Source of the DNA: Maea johnstoni
Taxonomy: Eukaryota; Annelida; Polychaeta; Spionida; Magelonidae
Direction of reading: 5' to 3'
DNA: 64,000 nucleotides
NCBI GenBank assembly: GCA_963942565.1
Contig: OZ012694.1
Span: 20,599,248-20,663,247, forward strand
Numbering within the stretch: the first letter of the stretch is position 1; the number at the start of each line of letters is the position of its first letter. The position numbers and the translations under genes are program-made. This document shows positions 50,640 through 63,407 of the stretch, piece after piece. Below the pieces are notes generated by a model, which ran no database searches, was not told the origin of the DNA, and saw only the letters and a program-made list of their open reading frames with translations.

Positions 50640-51500
50640 CCACACATTTACGACATTGTTACATGAATACATTTTTAAAGTGGTTGCCATGGCAACTGGC
50701 GGCCATATTGAAATTCGAAATAAGCACTACCAAAAGCTACATTTCTGCATATTCAAGCATGCAGAATAGCTAGAAACAGGACCTTGGTGTCTACAAGTAG
50801 GTTTTCAGGGGTGCAGAACTTAATTCTGAAGTAGCTGTTATCATCAGATGGCATTTAAATTGGATTTCAATATCGCAACCAAGCTGTTATATTTGAAATT
50901 AAGCTTATTACACAAAATTTGACCTCCAAAGGTATTGTTAATGAAACAAATGCATATGGAACATTTAAGGGATAGATGCTTTTAGTGAACTGGGCCTATG
51001 TTTCTTCGAATTGACAGAGTTAAACACAGACTTAGTAACCACATTTAGAACATTGTAACCTGAATACATTTTTACAGTGGTTGCCATGGCAACTGGTGGC
51101 CATATTGGAATTCAAAATGGCCACTACTGAAAGCTATATTTCTGCATATTTAAGCATCCAGATTAGCTAGAAACATGATTGTGGTGTCTATAAGTAGGTT
51201 TTCAGGGGTGCAGAACCTAATTCTGCATTAAATGTTATCATCAGGGGGCATCTAAATGGGATTTTAAGGTGATAACCAAGCTGCTGTACTTAAAATTAAG
51301 CTTATTACACAAAAATATGACCTCCAGGAGCTATTGTTAATGAAACAAATGAATGCATATCATATTCCATTCAATAATATTAACAGTTAATTACAGTCAG
51401 CTGGCAGTGGAACAGCAAGAGTTGAAAGGGGTGCAGCATAACATAGATAGAAAATATTAGTACACTTCTAAATTGGTTGCCATGGCAACTGGTGGCCATG
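50640..51500. repeat. ~400-bp tandem units, each with a palindromic X-box
   Basis: Two long copies and a partial third share catttctgcatatt, agaatagctagaaac and gtaggttttcaggggtgcag. GTTGCCATGGCAAC lies at 50683-50696, 51080-51093 and 51476-51489. Confidence 0.75.
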
Positions 51501-52096
51501 TTGGAATTCAAACTGGCAAAAAGATCGGGAAAAAGACCCTATTTTAGGAGTTAGTTTAACAACAAAAATTATCATACGCCAATAATAAGGGTTTTAGTGT
51601 CTGGTATCAAATCTTGGTCTGGACTACATGTATCATTTGCAATGGTCAACATAGGGATAGGGGTGGGTTTATAATCCTTTATTAAAGATGTAAGTCAGTC
51701 AAAGTCAAAATTAATCATATCAAGAATACAGTTTTTTCAAATTATTTATGTTTTGATTTTGGAAACTATTTCTATTCTATAGCCACTTTTCAGAAGAAAT
51801 GCCTTTTATTAATATTGTTCGACATATTGGAAATGTTAACGACTTTAATCTCAAATTATATTTATTCAACTCTGAGGTACAGATGGGGATATCCATCCAA
51901 CCTGGAGAGCCCCCCCCCCCCCCCCCCCCCAAAGAAATAACTGGTAGCTTATTATGGAAATTCAGTACAAAAACAATATAAGTTATACAACTGGAAATAA
52001 AGAATATATTAGAACATAATATCGCAATTATGCAATATGGAAGATTAAATTATTATCAGAAGTTATTATCACATTAAGTTAAATTATTATCAGAAT

Positions 52097-52262
52097 AAAT
52101 GTGCGGCATTGTAGTGGACTGTCTATGGTCCTTATGCAACTGAAAGACCCCTCGGAACTATTCGTGAAGAGTAGGGAATTTCTTCCTGGTTCCGGGTTTC
52201 TATCTCGTCGTGATATGACATAAGCTGTTGAAAGCGAGGTAAAACCTAATTCCTTCCTTCCA
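52097..52262 (+). mobile_element. SINE family S1, body fragment
   Basis: aaatgtgcggcattgtagtg, acccctcggaactattcgtg and agctgttgaaagcgag, ending ccttccttcc; the tRNA head is missing. It lies inside the large TIR element, as does a fragment of the TTGTTTGTTTCC MITE at ~52653-52760. Confidence 0.7.
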
Positions 52263-54297
52263 TCGTCATTATGTAATTTCATCCAAAGTTACCTTAATAT
52301 CAGCAGATGAATTATTCAAAATGAGGTTCACTGATACCATCTACACCTTTTTAGGGATAATAAAAAAGTTAGATTTGAAGTGAATAACTTGGCATATGAC
52401 AATTTCCTGTCTATGATAAGTGTTTTAAGACAGGTTGCTATAAATGGCTAGCATCAGGTCACTGTTAAGATCAAAGAATTAATGATCTACAAACATCATG
52501 GGCCAAAGTTAGTAAGCAAGTCTTGGCAATGTTACGGTTTTGCGTTTCTAGGAAACTTCCTAGGCCTTGTTGCTCAGTTGTTCTTTTCGAGTTCAATAAA
52601 GGTTAAAGTAACCCACACTTCATGATTTATTCAATTGTCCATTACGATGCTTAGGCCAAGAAAAAAATATTGTTTGTTTCCTGTAACAGTCAGAAAAAAA
52701 TAGGGTAGGTAGGTTGGTAAAAAATATGTTTACTCTATTTTTACTAAAAATGTTATTTTTAAAATTGCAACACTACAGAATTTATCAGATTCAATGGAAA
52801 TAGTCCTTATGTTATGCTGTTCCTAAGATTTTTAAGAAATAAGAGGTTGGCGGATGCATAAATCACTTTAGATAATGCCAAACTATTCAAACATTACAGT
52901 TATGGTTTCCAATCATCAAATGGAACCACTGACAGATACATACCTAGTTTATTTTATGAGATTATATGAAATTTGTGATACGTATTTGTTTAATTTAATT
53001 CATGATATTTTGCCTATCTTTCATCAAACAACTTCAAAGTAACTTAGAACGTTTTGAATTCACATTTGTCATCTAAAGGCTTACAATGTACTCAATGTTT
53101 GGTGCAGACATATGTAAGGTTAGTTTTTTCCTCTATCCTGCGTTTATTTGACTATTCAGCCTATACAAACTCAGTATATTACCTGAAAGGTCTTCTGATG
53201 AGGTATACATGAAGTATCAAATTAGTTGGCAGTCAAAATCTGAAAATTTGAGGTACATTTCCCTCTGTAAAACTCTGCGAAATTTTAAAGGAATCTTTTG
53301 GCATTTGATATGATGTTTTGGGGGAAATTCAATAGTAAATCCCCTATCAGATTTTCTTCTACTTGGTCTCCCAATCTGCCATGTTATGATCTAGATTGGG
53401 CAGTAGATTTGATTTTGAGGATTATATACTAGTACCGCCTATCTTATTTTTTTCTGCATATTTTATTTCACAAGAAAACATTAATAGGTTTTACTCCTGG
53501 CTAAAAATAAAATGTTCTATTTCTGGAACTCGAAATACACTCAAAAGCAACTTATTTCAGTTCGTAATGTTAATGTAGTTTAAAACTACCTCAGTTCCTG
53601 CACTTCATGATTGCAAAATATTCCTTTTAGGTGAAGAAAGACCCTGGCTTTTTTACCCAAGTGTAACTACAGCATTGAGATATTTGCTTCAAAGTCACAA
53701 CTACTCTTTTCGACCTTAGTTTGACCTTAAACTTTTACACTTTCTATATTTTGCACTGACTTTAAACTTTAAATGCAACAAGCATTTTGAACATTGTGCA
53801 TAAAGTTTAGTGCATGGGACATAAATGACACTGAAAGTCAATATTGACCTTGTTTTTTAGAACAATTCTGAAGTTGCTTCTAGAAAATATCCTGGAGTTG
53901 TAAACTAACTGCTTCTTTAGTTCACGATTGTCAAATATTCCTTTCAGGTGAATAAAAATTACTCATTTGAACAAGATGCAAGTGCAGTATTACAGATATT
54001 TGCTACAAAGTTATGAACACTCTATTTGACTTTTTGACCTTGGTTTGACCTGCATTGATTCCTTTAATCTCAGTAATATTTTACACTACCTTTACCTGTA
54101 TGGAAAAAACATGATAGGCAAGTAAAACTGCATATTTCACCCAATGAAAATGAAAGCTGGTATACCATAAGACATGAATCTGTTATGTCAACTTTCTGCT
54201 GATTCACTTATATTTGGATGCACCCGTAATCAGGCGTTTTGTCATTTTGGCCCTAAATATTCAAGATTGACCCAGACTTTGCCTTGAAGTACCTCAC

Positions 54298-56050
54298 CTA
54301 AAATATTTGCAGGATAAAATATGCATTCCAGGAGAATTTAATAAGCTGCTTAATGGAAAATTCAATGAAAAAATGTCTTTAATCATAAAATTGTGGTTAC
54401 TTTGACCTTGAATGGCCTCTAATATCACAACAGAATACCTTACCCTAGGTTGATTGCATGGAATGGAAAGATTGTCTTACAACAAGCATTTTGATACCAA
54501 ACTATGTCCATACTGTTTAATGCTCACAACATTTATGACCTAAACAGTGGTCCAATACTCGCATTTTCTCACAACTCGATCTTAAACACTTAATATAGGC
54601 ATGAATTGTCCAATAGCACATTCAACATCTGCATATTAACTTAAAACTACTTCATTTTCACAGGTAAAAGGGTGAAAATGTATTGGTAAAACATATTTAA
54701 GGTATTCTGTTTGTCAATTATTGTGGTGACATGGTTAGGAAATTAATTGTAATGACAAAACAGAACTACTTCATCAATATTTCTTCATCAAAATTTGGAT
54801 TTTCTCAAGAAAAATGACGTTACGACCTTTATTTGACCTTCATTACTCCTTAAATCTCAGTTATATTTTACACTGCCTTTATAATCTTACATAACATACA
54901 CAAGAGGCAAGTTTAAAGGCTTATTCTCCCCATTGAAAATAAAAGCTGACATACCATAAGATATGACTCGATTTGTTATTTCAACTTTCTGCTGCTTTAC
55001 TTAAATATTTGAGTGCACCCATAATCAGACATTTTGGGCATTTTGGTCCCAGAATGTTGCAGATTGGTCTTGACTGGGTCTTGAAATGACTCAAAAATGT
55101 CTCAGAATCCCTTTTAAAGATATTTCTCACCTAAAAATATTTGCAGGATAAAGTATGTATCCCAGGAGCATTTCATAAGCTGCTAAATGGAAAAATCAAA
55201 GACAAAATGCCTTAAATCTTGAAATTGGGGTTAATTGACCTTGAATGACCTCTATTTTCACAACAGAATACCCTACCCTAGGTTCGTTGCATGAAATGGA
55301 AAGATTGTCTAACAACAAACATTTTGATACCAAACACTACCTATAATGTTTGGTGCTCACAACTTTCATGACCTCAACAGTGGTACCGTAACGAGCACTT
55401 TCTCACAACCTGTCCCCAAACACTTTATTTAAGCATGGAATAGCCAAATGCCACATTCTACTCCTCCATATTGACGTAAAACTACTTCATTTTCACTGGT
55501 AAATGGTAAAAAATGTATTGTTGGACCATATTTGAGATTATTTATCTGTCAATTATTGTGGTAACCTGGTTCAACTACTTCATCGCAATCACTTCACCAA
55601 AAGTAGATTTCTTTAGAGAAAAAATGGCATTTTGACCTCTATTTGACCTTCAACGACCCCTTTATTTTAGTTTTATCTTACCATCATCTTCCAGATTGAG
55701 GGGAAAATTAAACCTGACATTGTGGTGCATCATATGCTCCCTTCCGACTTTTAAAACGTAAGATACAGTCATTTTGGTTTTCAAATTGTTATCATTGTAG
55801 GCACTTTTTGGCGTCTTCAGGTGGACTTGGTACCCTACTTTGTACCTTAAAGCTCAAAATTGGACTTAAAACTCGATCTAGTCAATGAACTTTCTAAAAT
55901 GTTCAACAACTAATAAAGAGCATTCCTTCAGAAAAAGTGGCTAGAGAAATGAAATACATATCTTCAAAAAAACAGAGATGTTTATAAATGGAAACTACAG
56001 AATATGGGAAAATCACAGATTCTTGATTTGGCAGCCATTTTGACCTTGAA
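54298..56050. repeat. ~835-bp tandem units inside the large element
   Basis: atatttgcaggataaa recurs at ~54305 and ~55138; aaactacttcattttcac recurs at ~54643 and ~55479. Units carry repeated TGACCT half-sites. A third, diverged copy continues towards 56050. Confidence 0.65.
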
Positions 56051-57473
56051 TGACCTTTATTACATCATGGGATAGAGTTAGTCATGTGTTTAGTATTTCA
56101 AAAGATACTTCTCTTTCGTACTAACATTTTGATACCAAACACTCATCCTTATGTTTGGTTTAAGCTTAAGTTTAAGTTTGGTTTAAGAGTTATGAGTGTT
56201 TAAAGTGCCTTCGCTATCCCTATACATATTATTTTGACCATCGTGGGGCCTTTTTACATATATAAGGGTATTCAAGACATGACCCCATAAAAAAGATGTG
56301 CACCACTTCTGAAGGCTACATCCACCCTTGCGGTATGCCCCAAGTGTGGGCCTAAAACATAATACCAACGGAAATTTTCTAACTCTCGGGTTAACCTGAA
56401 TTCCCAAAATGGGTGGCTGGCTACTGTACTATACCAAAACAGCCAATTTCTACCCATTTTCACAACATTTTCATGACCTTTTTGACCTTAGTTGACCCTT
56501 AAATGACCTCTTAGTATTGATGAATCAGAACATGTGCATTTTAAAAAGGTGCAGGTAAAATTGTTACACATTTGGATACTTCATTTATGGAAGTTGGTTA
56601 TGCATAACGTGAAATATGATCGAAAATGTTACCAAAAACCCTCTATTTCAGGATCATAATACTGCAGGTTTTCAGCCTCGTGACCTTTTTGACCTTTGTC
56701 TACCCCAAATGACCCTTCACAAGTGACCAATCAGAATGTGGCTGGTTTTAATTCCTGCGAAATTAAAAGTTATACATGGTGATGCCTCATTTGTTGAAAA
56801 TAAACCAATATAACAGAAGTTATGAAAAAAAATGTTACCCCTACCCCCATAATTGTGACCATTTTTTGCAATCCTGAGAGGTCATTTGCATCAAATAGTA
56901 TTTAGGTTGATAAAAAAAATTGCCCAACACTTGGAAATTAGCATCCGGCAGTTTCGTTGTTCTTAGGGTATGTACATTGCATTTCCATCATAAAACCATG
57001 CAGGAATCAACATTGCAAGGTTCACATACTTGGCATATAGGGCTGGCTAGTAGACTAGAATGGTGAAACGTAACCACTAATTGCATGATTTAAATTAACG
57101 CATGGAACCCTCAAATGTGTAGGCTTAATTACCGGTAGTGGTAATTTGTCCCAATTTATACGTCTAAGGCGCATTACAAAATGGGTTGAAAGGGACCAAG
57201 GAAGATGAGCTATGTATGAAAGTACAAGAAGGGACGAAAGTATGATGATTGCACTAAGTGGTGCATGAGTAACAGAACAATACCATTAATTTGTAATTTA
57301 AATTGAGAAGATTCCACATCAACTCCTACCACATCCACATTTGTTCTTTAAGGGTGCCGCATTACCTCAAAATAGTCATTTATTGATAAAATTCCCATTA
57401 TTCCGCAACTATGAGATGTAACCTTAACAATAGCATAAGTGCCGTTGTCTTAAATAAACTCAGTTTTCAGATA

Positions 57474-57680
57474 CTGTAGAACACATATATAACGCGTGTC
57501 CCAAGTAAAGCGAATTGGGGAGTTTTCGCATCATAGCGTATCTCTATGTTAGCGACGGTAGCCGCCGCTGCCAGCGCCAGTACAGTAAGAAAAAAGTACA
57601 GCGTTTTTATATATAGCGAAGCGGAACCACACGCTATGTACGCTATATATAAACAGACGCTAACATTGTGTGTTCTACAG
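57474..57680. mobile_element. TA-flanked MITE (CTGTAGAACACA)
   Basis: CTGTAGAACACA ... TGTGTTCTACAG with TA on both sides. Interior contains gctatatatagcg-type inverted words and a CpG-rich patch. Tc1/mariner-like. Confidence 0.75.
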
Positions 57681-57682
57681 TA

Positions 57683-59226
57683 TTCAAATTTTAAAAATGA
57701 CCCATGTATCGGGTAGGGTTCTACCTTAAAATGTTCGTCCGATACTAAAATAATTAGGGAATGATACTTCAAATATTTGAATATAAGTCGAACGTTGATT
57801 TCTGATGGACATTTCTTCTTCAAATGCCATTTACCTTAGTCTTACGAAACACACCGGAGTGGCATTCGCGACGGCTGCTCATGTTGGAGGCTGAGAAAAC
57901 TTCGTCATTAAAAGTTTCATTGTAATGTTTGGAAAACACGAGGAAACGCAAAAAAGATCTTTGGTTCATTATCGAAGACAATATGGATATCACCTGCTTT
58001 CTTTTTTCTTGAAAATATGTTATTCTGAATGATTCTTTAACTTTATCAATATCTGTCTATTGACTATTTTGTGATGCGGTTATTGTTATATAATCTAGTT
58101 AGGGAATGATGACCCAGTGAAAGAAATTCTAGCTGGCATCATATATGCTTATCGTTGTTAAAATATTGCAGTAATGGTAAAAATCCTGCACTCCACAGAT
58201 TGTATTACCGATTTACCAGGACAATTACACGATGAACAACCCATGGCAGCAACCTTACTGCTATTGACATATGGGTACCGAACAGCCTTATCTAAGACTA
58301 AAATGGCCGTTCCCGGTACCTCCATTGCTTGTATGTTAGGGTGTGTTTAAAGAGCGATATACTTCTTGTAAGAACGATGGCAGTGGTGGGAACTTGGGTT
58401 TAAGTAGAGAATACTCTAAGAAACTATTTGGGCTAATGTATTCATGGTGTAATTGTCCTTTAGATTAAAGACAATTGAGTGCAAGCGAAAAGCCCCTGAA
58501 AGTGATCGGTGATACGTCAACGCTAAAATTATCTTTCAACCTTAGTCATCGCAATGTATAAATTAAGAGTCATTTTTTTTATTATCTTTTGGGACCCCTC
58601 CCGTTTTGATAATTTTATCAGCATAGTAGAAGGACATTTTTATGAATTTTAGAAAGGATTTAGTGTCAGGACCTTTTTGTAACATTTTAATGACGAAAAA
58701 GTGGAAAATATAGTTACATTAACTAAAACTTAATTTTAAAATTCATTTCATAGATTTATTTACCCTGTAGACTTGTACAACTAAACATCCATGCATTTTA
58801 ATCATTTATAGACAAAGATTGGCATGCAAGTTGCAGGTCGATCTGATCCGCACTTTACCAAGAACACTCTGTAGACGATATCAATTCACTCAAAAATTAG
58901 AGGGTGGACCCCCGTACTTGATTTATTAAGAAATGCCGGAATTGAAGGATTGTTTGTGCAAAAAATGAAAAAAAAGTAGTGTCGGAAGTGAATTCGAAAG
59001 CGTGTAATTTTTCCTTACCACGATGGAAGTATATAAGAAGCTATAATGGGAACAAGACAAAGAATTGAGTTGTTGAAATAGTCTTTGCGAACTGGAAAAA
59101 ATATGCCCATTGTTTCCACAATTGCACTCTTTGGTAGCCGTATAACTGAGAGGTCTACATTAAATACAATGTATACATTCAATGTATACATAAATGTATA
59201 TGTTAGGTGGCTTATGAGAAGATATA
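57683..59226. other. No gene seen; one family F MITE
   Basis: AT-rich sequence. Only the foldback MITE copy at ~58270-58459 (actaaaatggccgttccc, tttaagtagagaatact, gtaattgtcct) is recognised. Confidence 0.4.
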
Positions 59227-59441
59227 CAGGTGAACTCTGATATGACAGACCACTGTACGATGGATTTTTGCATATGACGGACGATATGCTTGGTCCCAGT
59301 CCGATGCATATCAAGTATTCGTCATATGTATATGACGGATTTTGCATATGACATGAGAGTATGAAGACTATGTATTTTTCTGATATGACGGACCAATTTT
59401 TTTCCTGGTCCCATTGAGTCCGTCATATCCAAGTTCACCTG
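59227..59441. mobile_element. Tc1/mariner-like MITE
   Basis: CAGGTGAACTCTGATATGAC ... GTCATATCCAAGTTCACCTG, flanked by TA. Same family as 43710-43884, ~40 bp longer. Confidence 0.8.
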
Positions 59442-60136
59442 TAGTAAGTAGAGGGTAAATTTTTCGGAATTTACATATGCTATATCCTGCACCCCTTTCC
59501 TTCTTATCAGACCAACTGTGGCAATCACGTAGAATAAGGCCTAACTTATAAATACGAGGGGATCTGAGAGAGACTTGTAGGCAAGCTATAAAGGTTTCGA
59601 TTCTTTTCTTTACATTGAATTTCGCCATAATAAACCCGATGTGACGAGAATAATCGCTCTAGTCCTTTTCTAGATGAGACCCAACCAATTCAAAGGGCAA
59701 GTAACATATACTAGTATAGTAAATATAGTGGTATTACGTGGTCAAAGTGTGGTGAGGCTCTCATGTTTTGCCTGGGTGGCATTGGGACACCCAACCCATA
59801 ATCAGGCACACACACACTTCGAAAATTTTGGAAGAGATTTTCTCAAAGATACTACTTTATGTAAATACTTTTAAAATGTGACTTCTTAGTGAATTCCAGG
59901 ATATCACTGAAAGAGCCTGAGGTCATGTTTCGCTTAATACATAATGATATGGAGATAGATGTTTATAATTGATATATGAATACATTATGTGTTCTGCCAT
60001 CTGAAAACGCAAATAATGGAATCTAAAGATTGCCTATTTTGGACACCACTATTCGATATCCCGACTATCAGAGTTTTAATCTCACCGTCTCCTGATTTGC
60101 ATATATCATTTCCTTTTATTTCTCTTATAATCCATA

Positions 60137-60148
60137 TTATTATTATTA

Positions 60149-60209
<61 letters not shown>

Positions 60210-60282
60210 CATTAATATTATTATTATTATTATTATTATTATCATTAGTACTTTTATTATTATTATTATTATTATTATCAAA
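60137..60282. repeat. (ATT)n microsatellite
   Basis: ATT repeats with rare ATC and AGT interruptions. Confidence 0.95.
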
Positions 60283-60289
60283 AATAAAT

Positions 60290-60500
60290 CTAAATTTATT
60301 TTTCTGCTGTTTTCCAAAAACCGAGGAAAAATTAAATTTAAATTTGTTTTCTCCATTGCACAGCAGAAATATTTGAATTATTTTTTTCTGCTGTTTTTTG
60401 GAAAAACGGTGGAGAAAAAAAAATAATATTAATTTTTTTTGTCATTTTCCAGAAAAACAGCGGAAAAAATAAATTTAAATTGATTTTTTCTGGTGTTCAC
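60290..60500. repeat. Alternating direct and inverted ~50-bp units
   Basis: ctgctgttttccaaaaa / tttggaaaaacggtgg / cattttccagaaaaacagcg with aaatttaaat spacers: four partly complementary units in tandem, able to fold in several ways. Confidence 0.6.
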
Positions 60501-60696
60501 ATCTGCACCATCGTACAATAGTTATTTTATCTTATTTTCACACGACCTAAGCCAACCAAACTTTTGTATTTATTACAAGTATTTTCTTTGAACAAATACA
60601 TGTGTTGGGATTTGTTTACTTGTGTGACAGTAACAACATGTTTAGTTTGCCTGTCCTTGTGAGGTGCCCTCCCATATGTTAAGATTACGCGAGAGT

Positions 60697-60733
60697 TGAC
60701 TCACCCGAGCGATATTTCCCGAGAGATGAGTCA
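60697..60733. promoter_or_regulatory. Paired AP-1-like sites upstream of the third gene
   Basis: TGACTCA (60697-60703) and TGAGTCA (60727-60733), 30 bp apart, 37-70 bp upstream of the ATG at 60770. A tgccatgcgcaag half NRF1-like word follows at ~60747. Confidence 0.4.
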
Positions 60734-60769
60734 AAAAGCGCCATTTGCCATGCGCAAGCCAGTTCCATC

Positions 60770-60930
60770 ATGGCGGCTGGAATTGACAAGACTTCAGCCG
60801 AAGTCGAAGAAAAATTGTCTGCTGATGGGCGATCCGGCGAGCCAACACCGCTGGATGAAGCGGAGAGGAAATTTGATTTACTGGTTTCGGAAGTAGAATC
60901 ATCAGAAGGGAATCTAGGGACAACGCTAAG
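60770..60930 (+). CDS. First exon (form 1) of an unidentified gene running off the window
   Basis: ATG in catcATGGCGGCTGG (YY1-like start context). Codes MAAGIDKTSAEVEEKLSADG, RSGEPTPLDEAERKFDLLVS, EVESSEGNLGTTLR, then donor AG|GTAAGA, phase 2. Acidic, helix-forming end (AERKFDLLVSEVESSE) suggests a coiled-coil region. I do not recognise the protein. Upstream sequence is CpG-richer than the surroundings. Confidence 0.55.
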
Positions 60931-61263
60931 GTAAGAATGACATTTATGGGCGTGTGAACCTAGTTCATCAAGTTTGTTTTTGTCAGTCGAGAACAGTCTT
61001 CGCCTGCAGACAACATGAATATTTTACGACAGCGACTGAAAAGGGTCCGGATTGAAAGACTGTCAGTACCTGTCAAAATCTAGATGACTGTCTCAAGATA
61101 CTTTACAGGCTACACGCCGCACGTGCATAATTTTTGCGGCCCATTTCCGAAGAGGAGGCGGTGCCCTAGTTCTTCAGTGGGAAGCCTCTATTTGGAGGTA
61201 ATGAAATAAATATGAAAATGTCTCGCGTGACGTCCTAGACTGGTGCTGAAATATGACCGAAAA

Positions 61264-61373
61264 ATGGCGGATGTGTTCTCTGACCGCAGAACCAGTGATA
61301 TTTTAGCTGATCATAATAGTCTACTGCAGGAATTGGAGGACGGCAGCCCTGGTGGGGTGGGCTTGGGAATCAG
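61264..61373 (+). CDS. Possible alternative first exon (form 2) of the same gene
   Basis: aaaATGGCGGATGTG opens MADVFSDRRTSDILADHNSL then LQELEDGSPGGVGLGIR, ending AG|GTAGAA, the same phase 2 as the exon at 60770. A CRE-like TGACGTC lies 30 bp upstream (61228-61234). Same start context and same exit phase argue for two promoters feeding one downstream exon set. Confidence 0.45.
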
Positions 61374-62109
61374 GTAGAATCCATATCTTAACAACACAAA
61401 CCTCTGCTCTGTCAGACTGTCTACTTAACTCGACCAGTCCAGTATGATTATGCAGAGATCCTATCCCACTACACAGTCTAGCTATCAGTGTTTTCTGGTG
61501 TACATAGTTCTTGCACCTGGGTGCATTGTTTACATTGTATATTCCCTGTCTGATCGATATATACAAATGAAATGAAATTTAACTGGGCTTCATTTTTTTC
61601 TGCGTGAATATTAACCTGTATAAAGACAACAGACTTCCACAAAGGTGACATGTTTTTAAGAACTCTATTCCATAAATTGAGGGAGGGGGTTCTTTAAAGA
61701 TGGATGATTTTGAGTCCATTTGAAGGTGCATCATATGTATTGCATTTAATTCAATGCTATTTTTAAATGTAACTGGGTTTTAAAAGTTGGTGTCTAAATA
61801 GGCAATCAGGTGATCTCTGTGTGAGATTTTTGATGGAGACATTCAGATGTTCCTCCAGATAACAGGACAACATTTACCTGCTTATTAAGGGAAAGCATAT
61901 TATATTAGCATTTCTGACACTAAGGTTTGAGTGAAAATTTCGGTTTTATGTGGCAACTGACTCCTTGACACACTGCTAGCTAGGCCCATGACTTATCACT
62001 TGTGGTATCTGTCAATTGCCATCAGTATATACCTCCTTTCCAGTTTCTCTGTCCTTTTTGGCTAATGGCTATTATCAATAGAATATTCCGTTAAAGGTTA
62101 TGTGCTTTT
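61374..62109. other. Intron-like sequence, nothing recognised
   Basis: Probably the first intron of the gene above. No ORF with good borders. Confidence 0.4.
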
Positions 62110-62394
62110 TGGTACCCTGGTCCTCGAAAAACACCAATTTTGGGGGAAAAGACACCCTATCTTTAGGTCAGAATTTTTTGAAAATATTAATTTTAAGTAG
62201 ATATTTTAAAAAGTTTTATTCTTAAATGATAACTAGAACATTTGTAGAAGAAATAAAGCAAATAATTACTTGATTTGTCAATGTATATGGTCAGTGTGAT
62301 GACTTATTTTTTTTCAGCAAGAGGGTTTGGACACCATGTCTTCTTGAAACCCTATTTTGGACACCCTGTTATGAAAATCCTGGCTAAGACCCTG
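62110..62394. mobile_element. hAT-like MITE, right end intact
   Basis: Contains tttggacaccatgtcttc and ends tcctggctaagaccctg; interior matches 62837-63158. Left terminus eroded. Confidence 0.55.
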
Positions 62395-62762
62395 TGCCAA
62401 ATTTCGAAATCCTGACTAAGAACCTGTGATGCAATCCTTATCTCTTTGTACGTTTACAAAAATGAGGTTTTTATGAAGAAGCTGTCAACATCACAAGTGT
62501 TATATAAACATTGGCAGTATCTATTGTACATGTAATCATGTATGTATATATAAATATATACATGTGTATATATGATATATTTTAAGTGCACTACTTAAAA
62601 TGCTTTCACAACTAATTGAGCCAGTGCTGGAAATGTCTTATTAACTCATAGTCTATGCAATGATTCTGGTCTGATCTTGTTCAACAGCCTCGGCACAACT
62701 CCTAGCCCACAACTACTAAAGAGGTGCATTCTGTGCATGTGCATGAGCAACTTACTCTATAA

Positions 62763-63407
62763 CATGGTCTTAGCCAGCAGGGCGTCTGAGTGCCTTTTTG
62801 GACACCCAAACCCTTAAAAAGAACCCCTCAGGAGTCCAGGGTCTTAGCCAGCAGGGTGTCTGGGTGTCTTTTGGACTCCCTGGTTCATGAAAAATACCTT
62901 ATTTTAGGTAAAAAGACAGCCTAGATTTTGGTATGTGTTTTTTTATAAATACTAATTCCAAGTTGAATTTCTAAAAAGTTTTACTTCAAAATAATAACAA
63001 AGACATTTCATGAAGAATTAAGCATATATTTACTTTATTTTTTAATGTACATAATCAATGTGATTATTTTAACTTTTTCAATCAGAGATTTTGGACACCC
63101 TCAAATCTTGAAATCCCAATTTGGACACCCTGTTATGAAAATCCTGGCTAGGTCCCTGCTCAGGACACCCAATTTTTTATGTGGAATTTCTAAAAATCTC
63201 AACTCAAGCTTATAATTGAATTTTTTTTCATCTCCTTATAATTCCCATGATATTGTTTAATGATATTGTGCCTTATTTTGATGGATTTATACATGTTCAT
63301 GGTTGAAATATGAGTATGTTGTGATCTCCCTTAAAAATGTGGACGCCCCAAAATTTTACAAATGCCAATTTTAGGCACCCAGTTTCTAAATCCTGAGTAA
63401 GACACTG
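62763..63407. mobile_element. hAT-like MITE (outer) with perfect 8-bp duplication
   Basis: CATGGTCTTAGCCAGCAGGG ... AATCCTGAGTAAGACACTG flanked by CTCTATAA on both sides (62755-62762, 63408-63415). It contains the inner element at 62837-63158. Confidence 0.8.
62837..63158. mobile_element. hAT-like MITE (inner)
   Basis: CAGGGTCTTAGCCAGCAGGG ... ATCCTGGCTAGGTCCCTG. Flanks ctcaggag and ctcaggac (7/8) interrupt a phrase of the outer element that reads ccctcaggacaccc in undisturbed copies. Confidence 0.75.

Larger units (their letters stand above)
49957..57061. mobile_element. ~7.1-kb non-coding element with long inverted ends
   Basis: Left arm from tagtctactagcc (~49961) to ~50340 is repeated inverted at ~56660-57061: gtgaaccttgcaatgttgat, cctgcatggttttatg, ctgccggatgctaat, aagtgttgggcaattttttt, caacaaatgaggcat, ggtcaaaaaggtcacga. 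Arms are ~400 bp and roughly 85% alike by eye. The interior holds ~410-bp and ~835-bp tandem units and no coding exon. Class unknown; it behaves like a large non-autonomous TIR/foldback element. Target duplication not resolved. Confidence 0.65.

Noticed and set aside
59985-60426. Poly-Ile ORFs on both strands
   Set aside because: Translations of the (ATT)n microsatellite.
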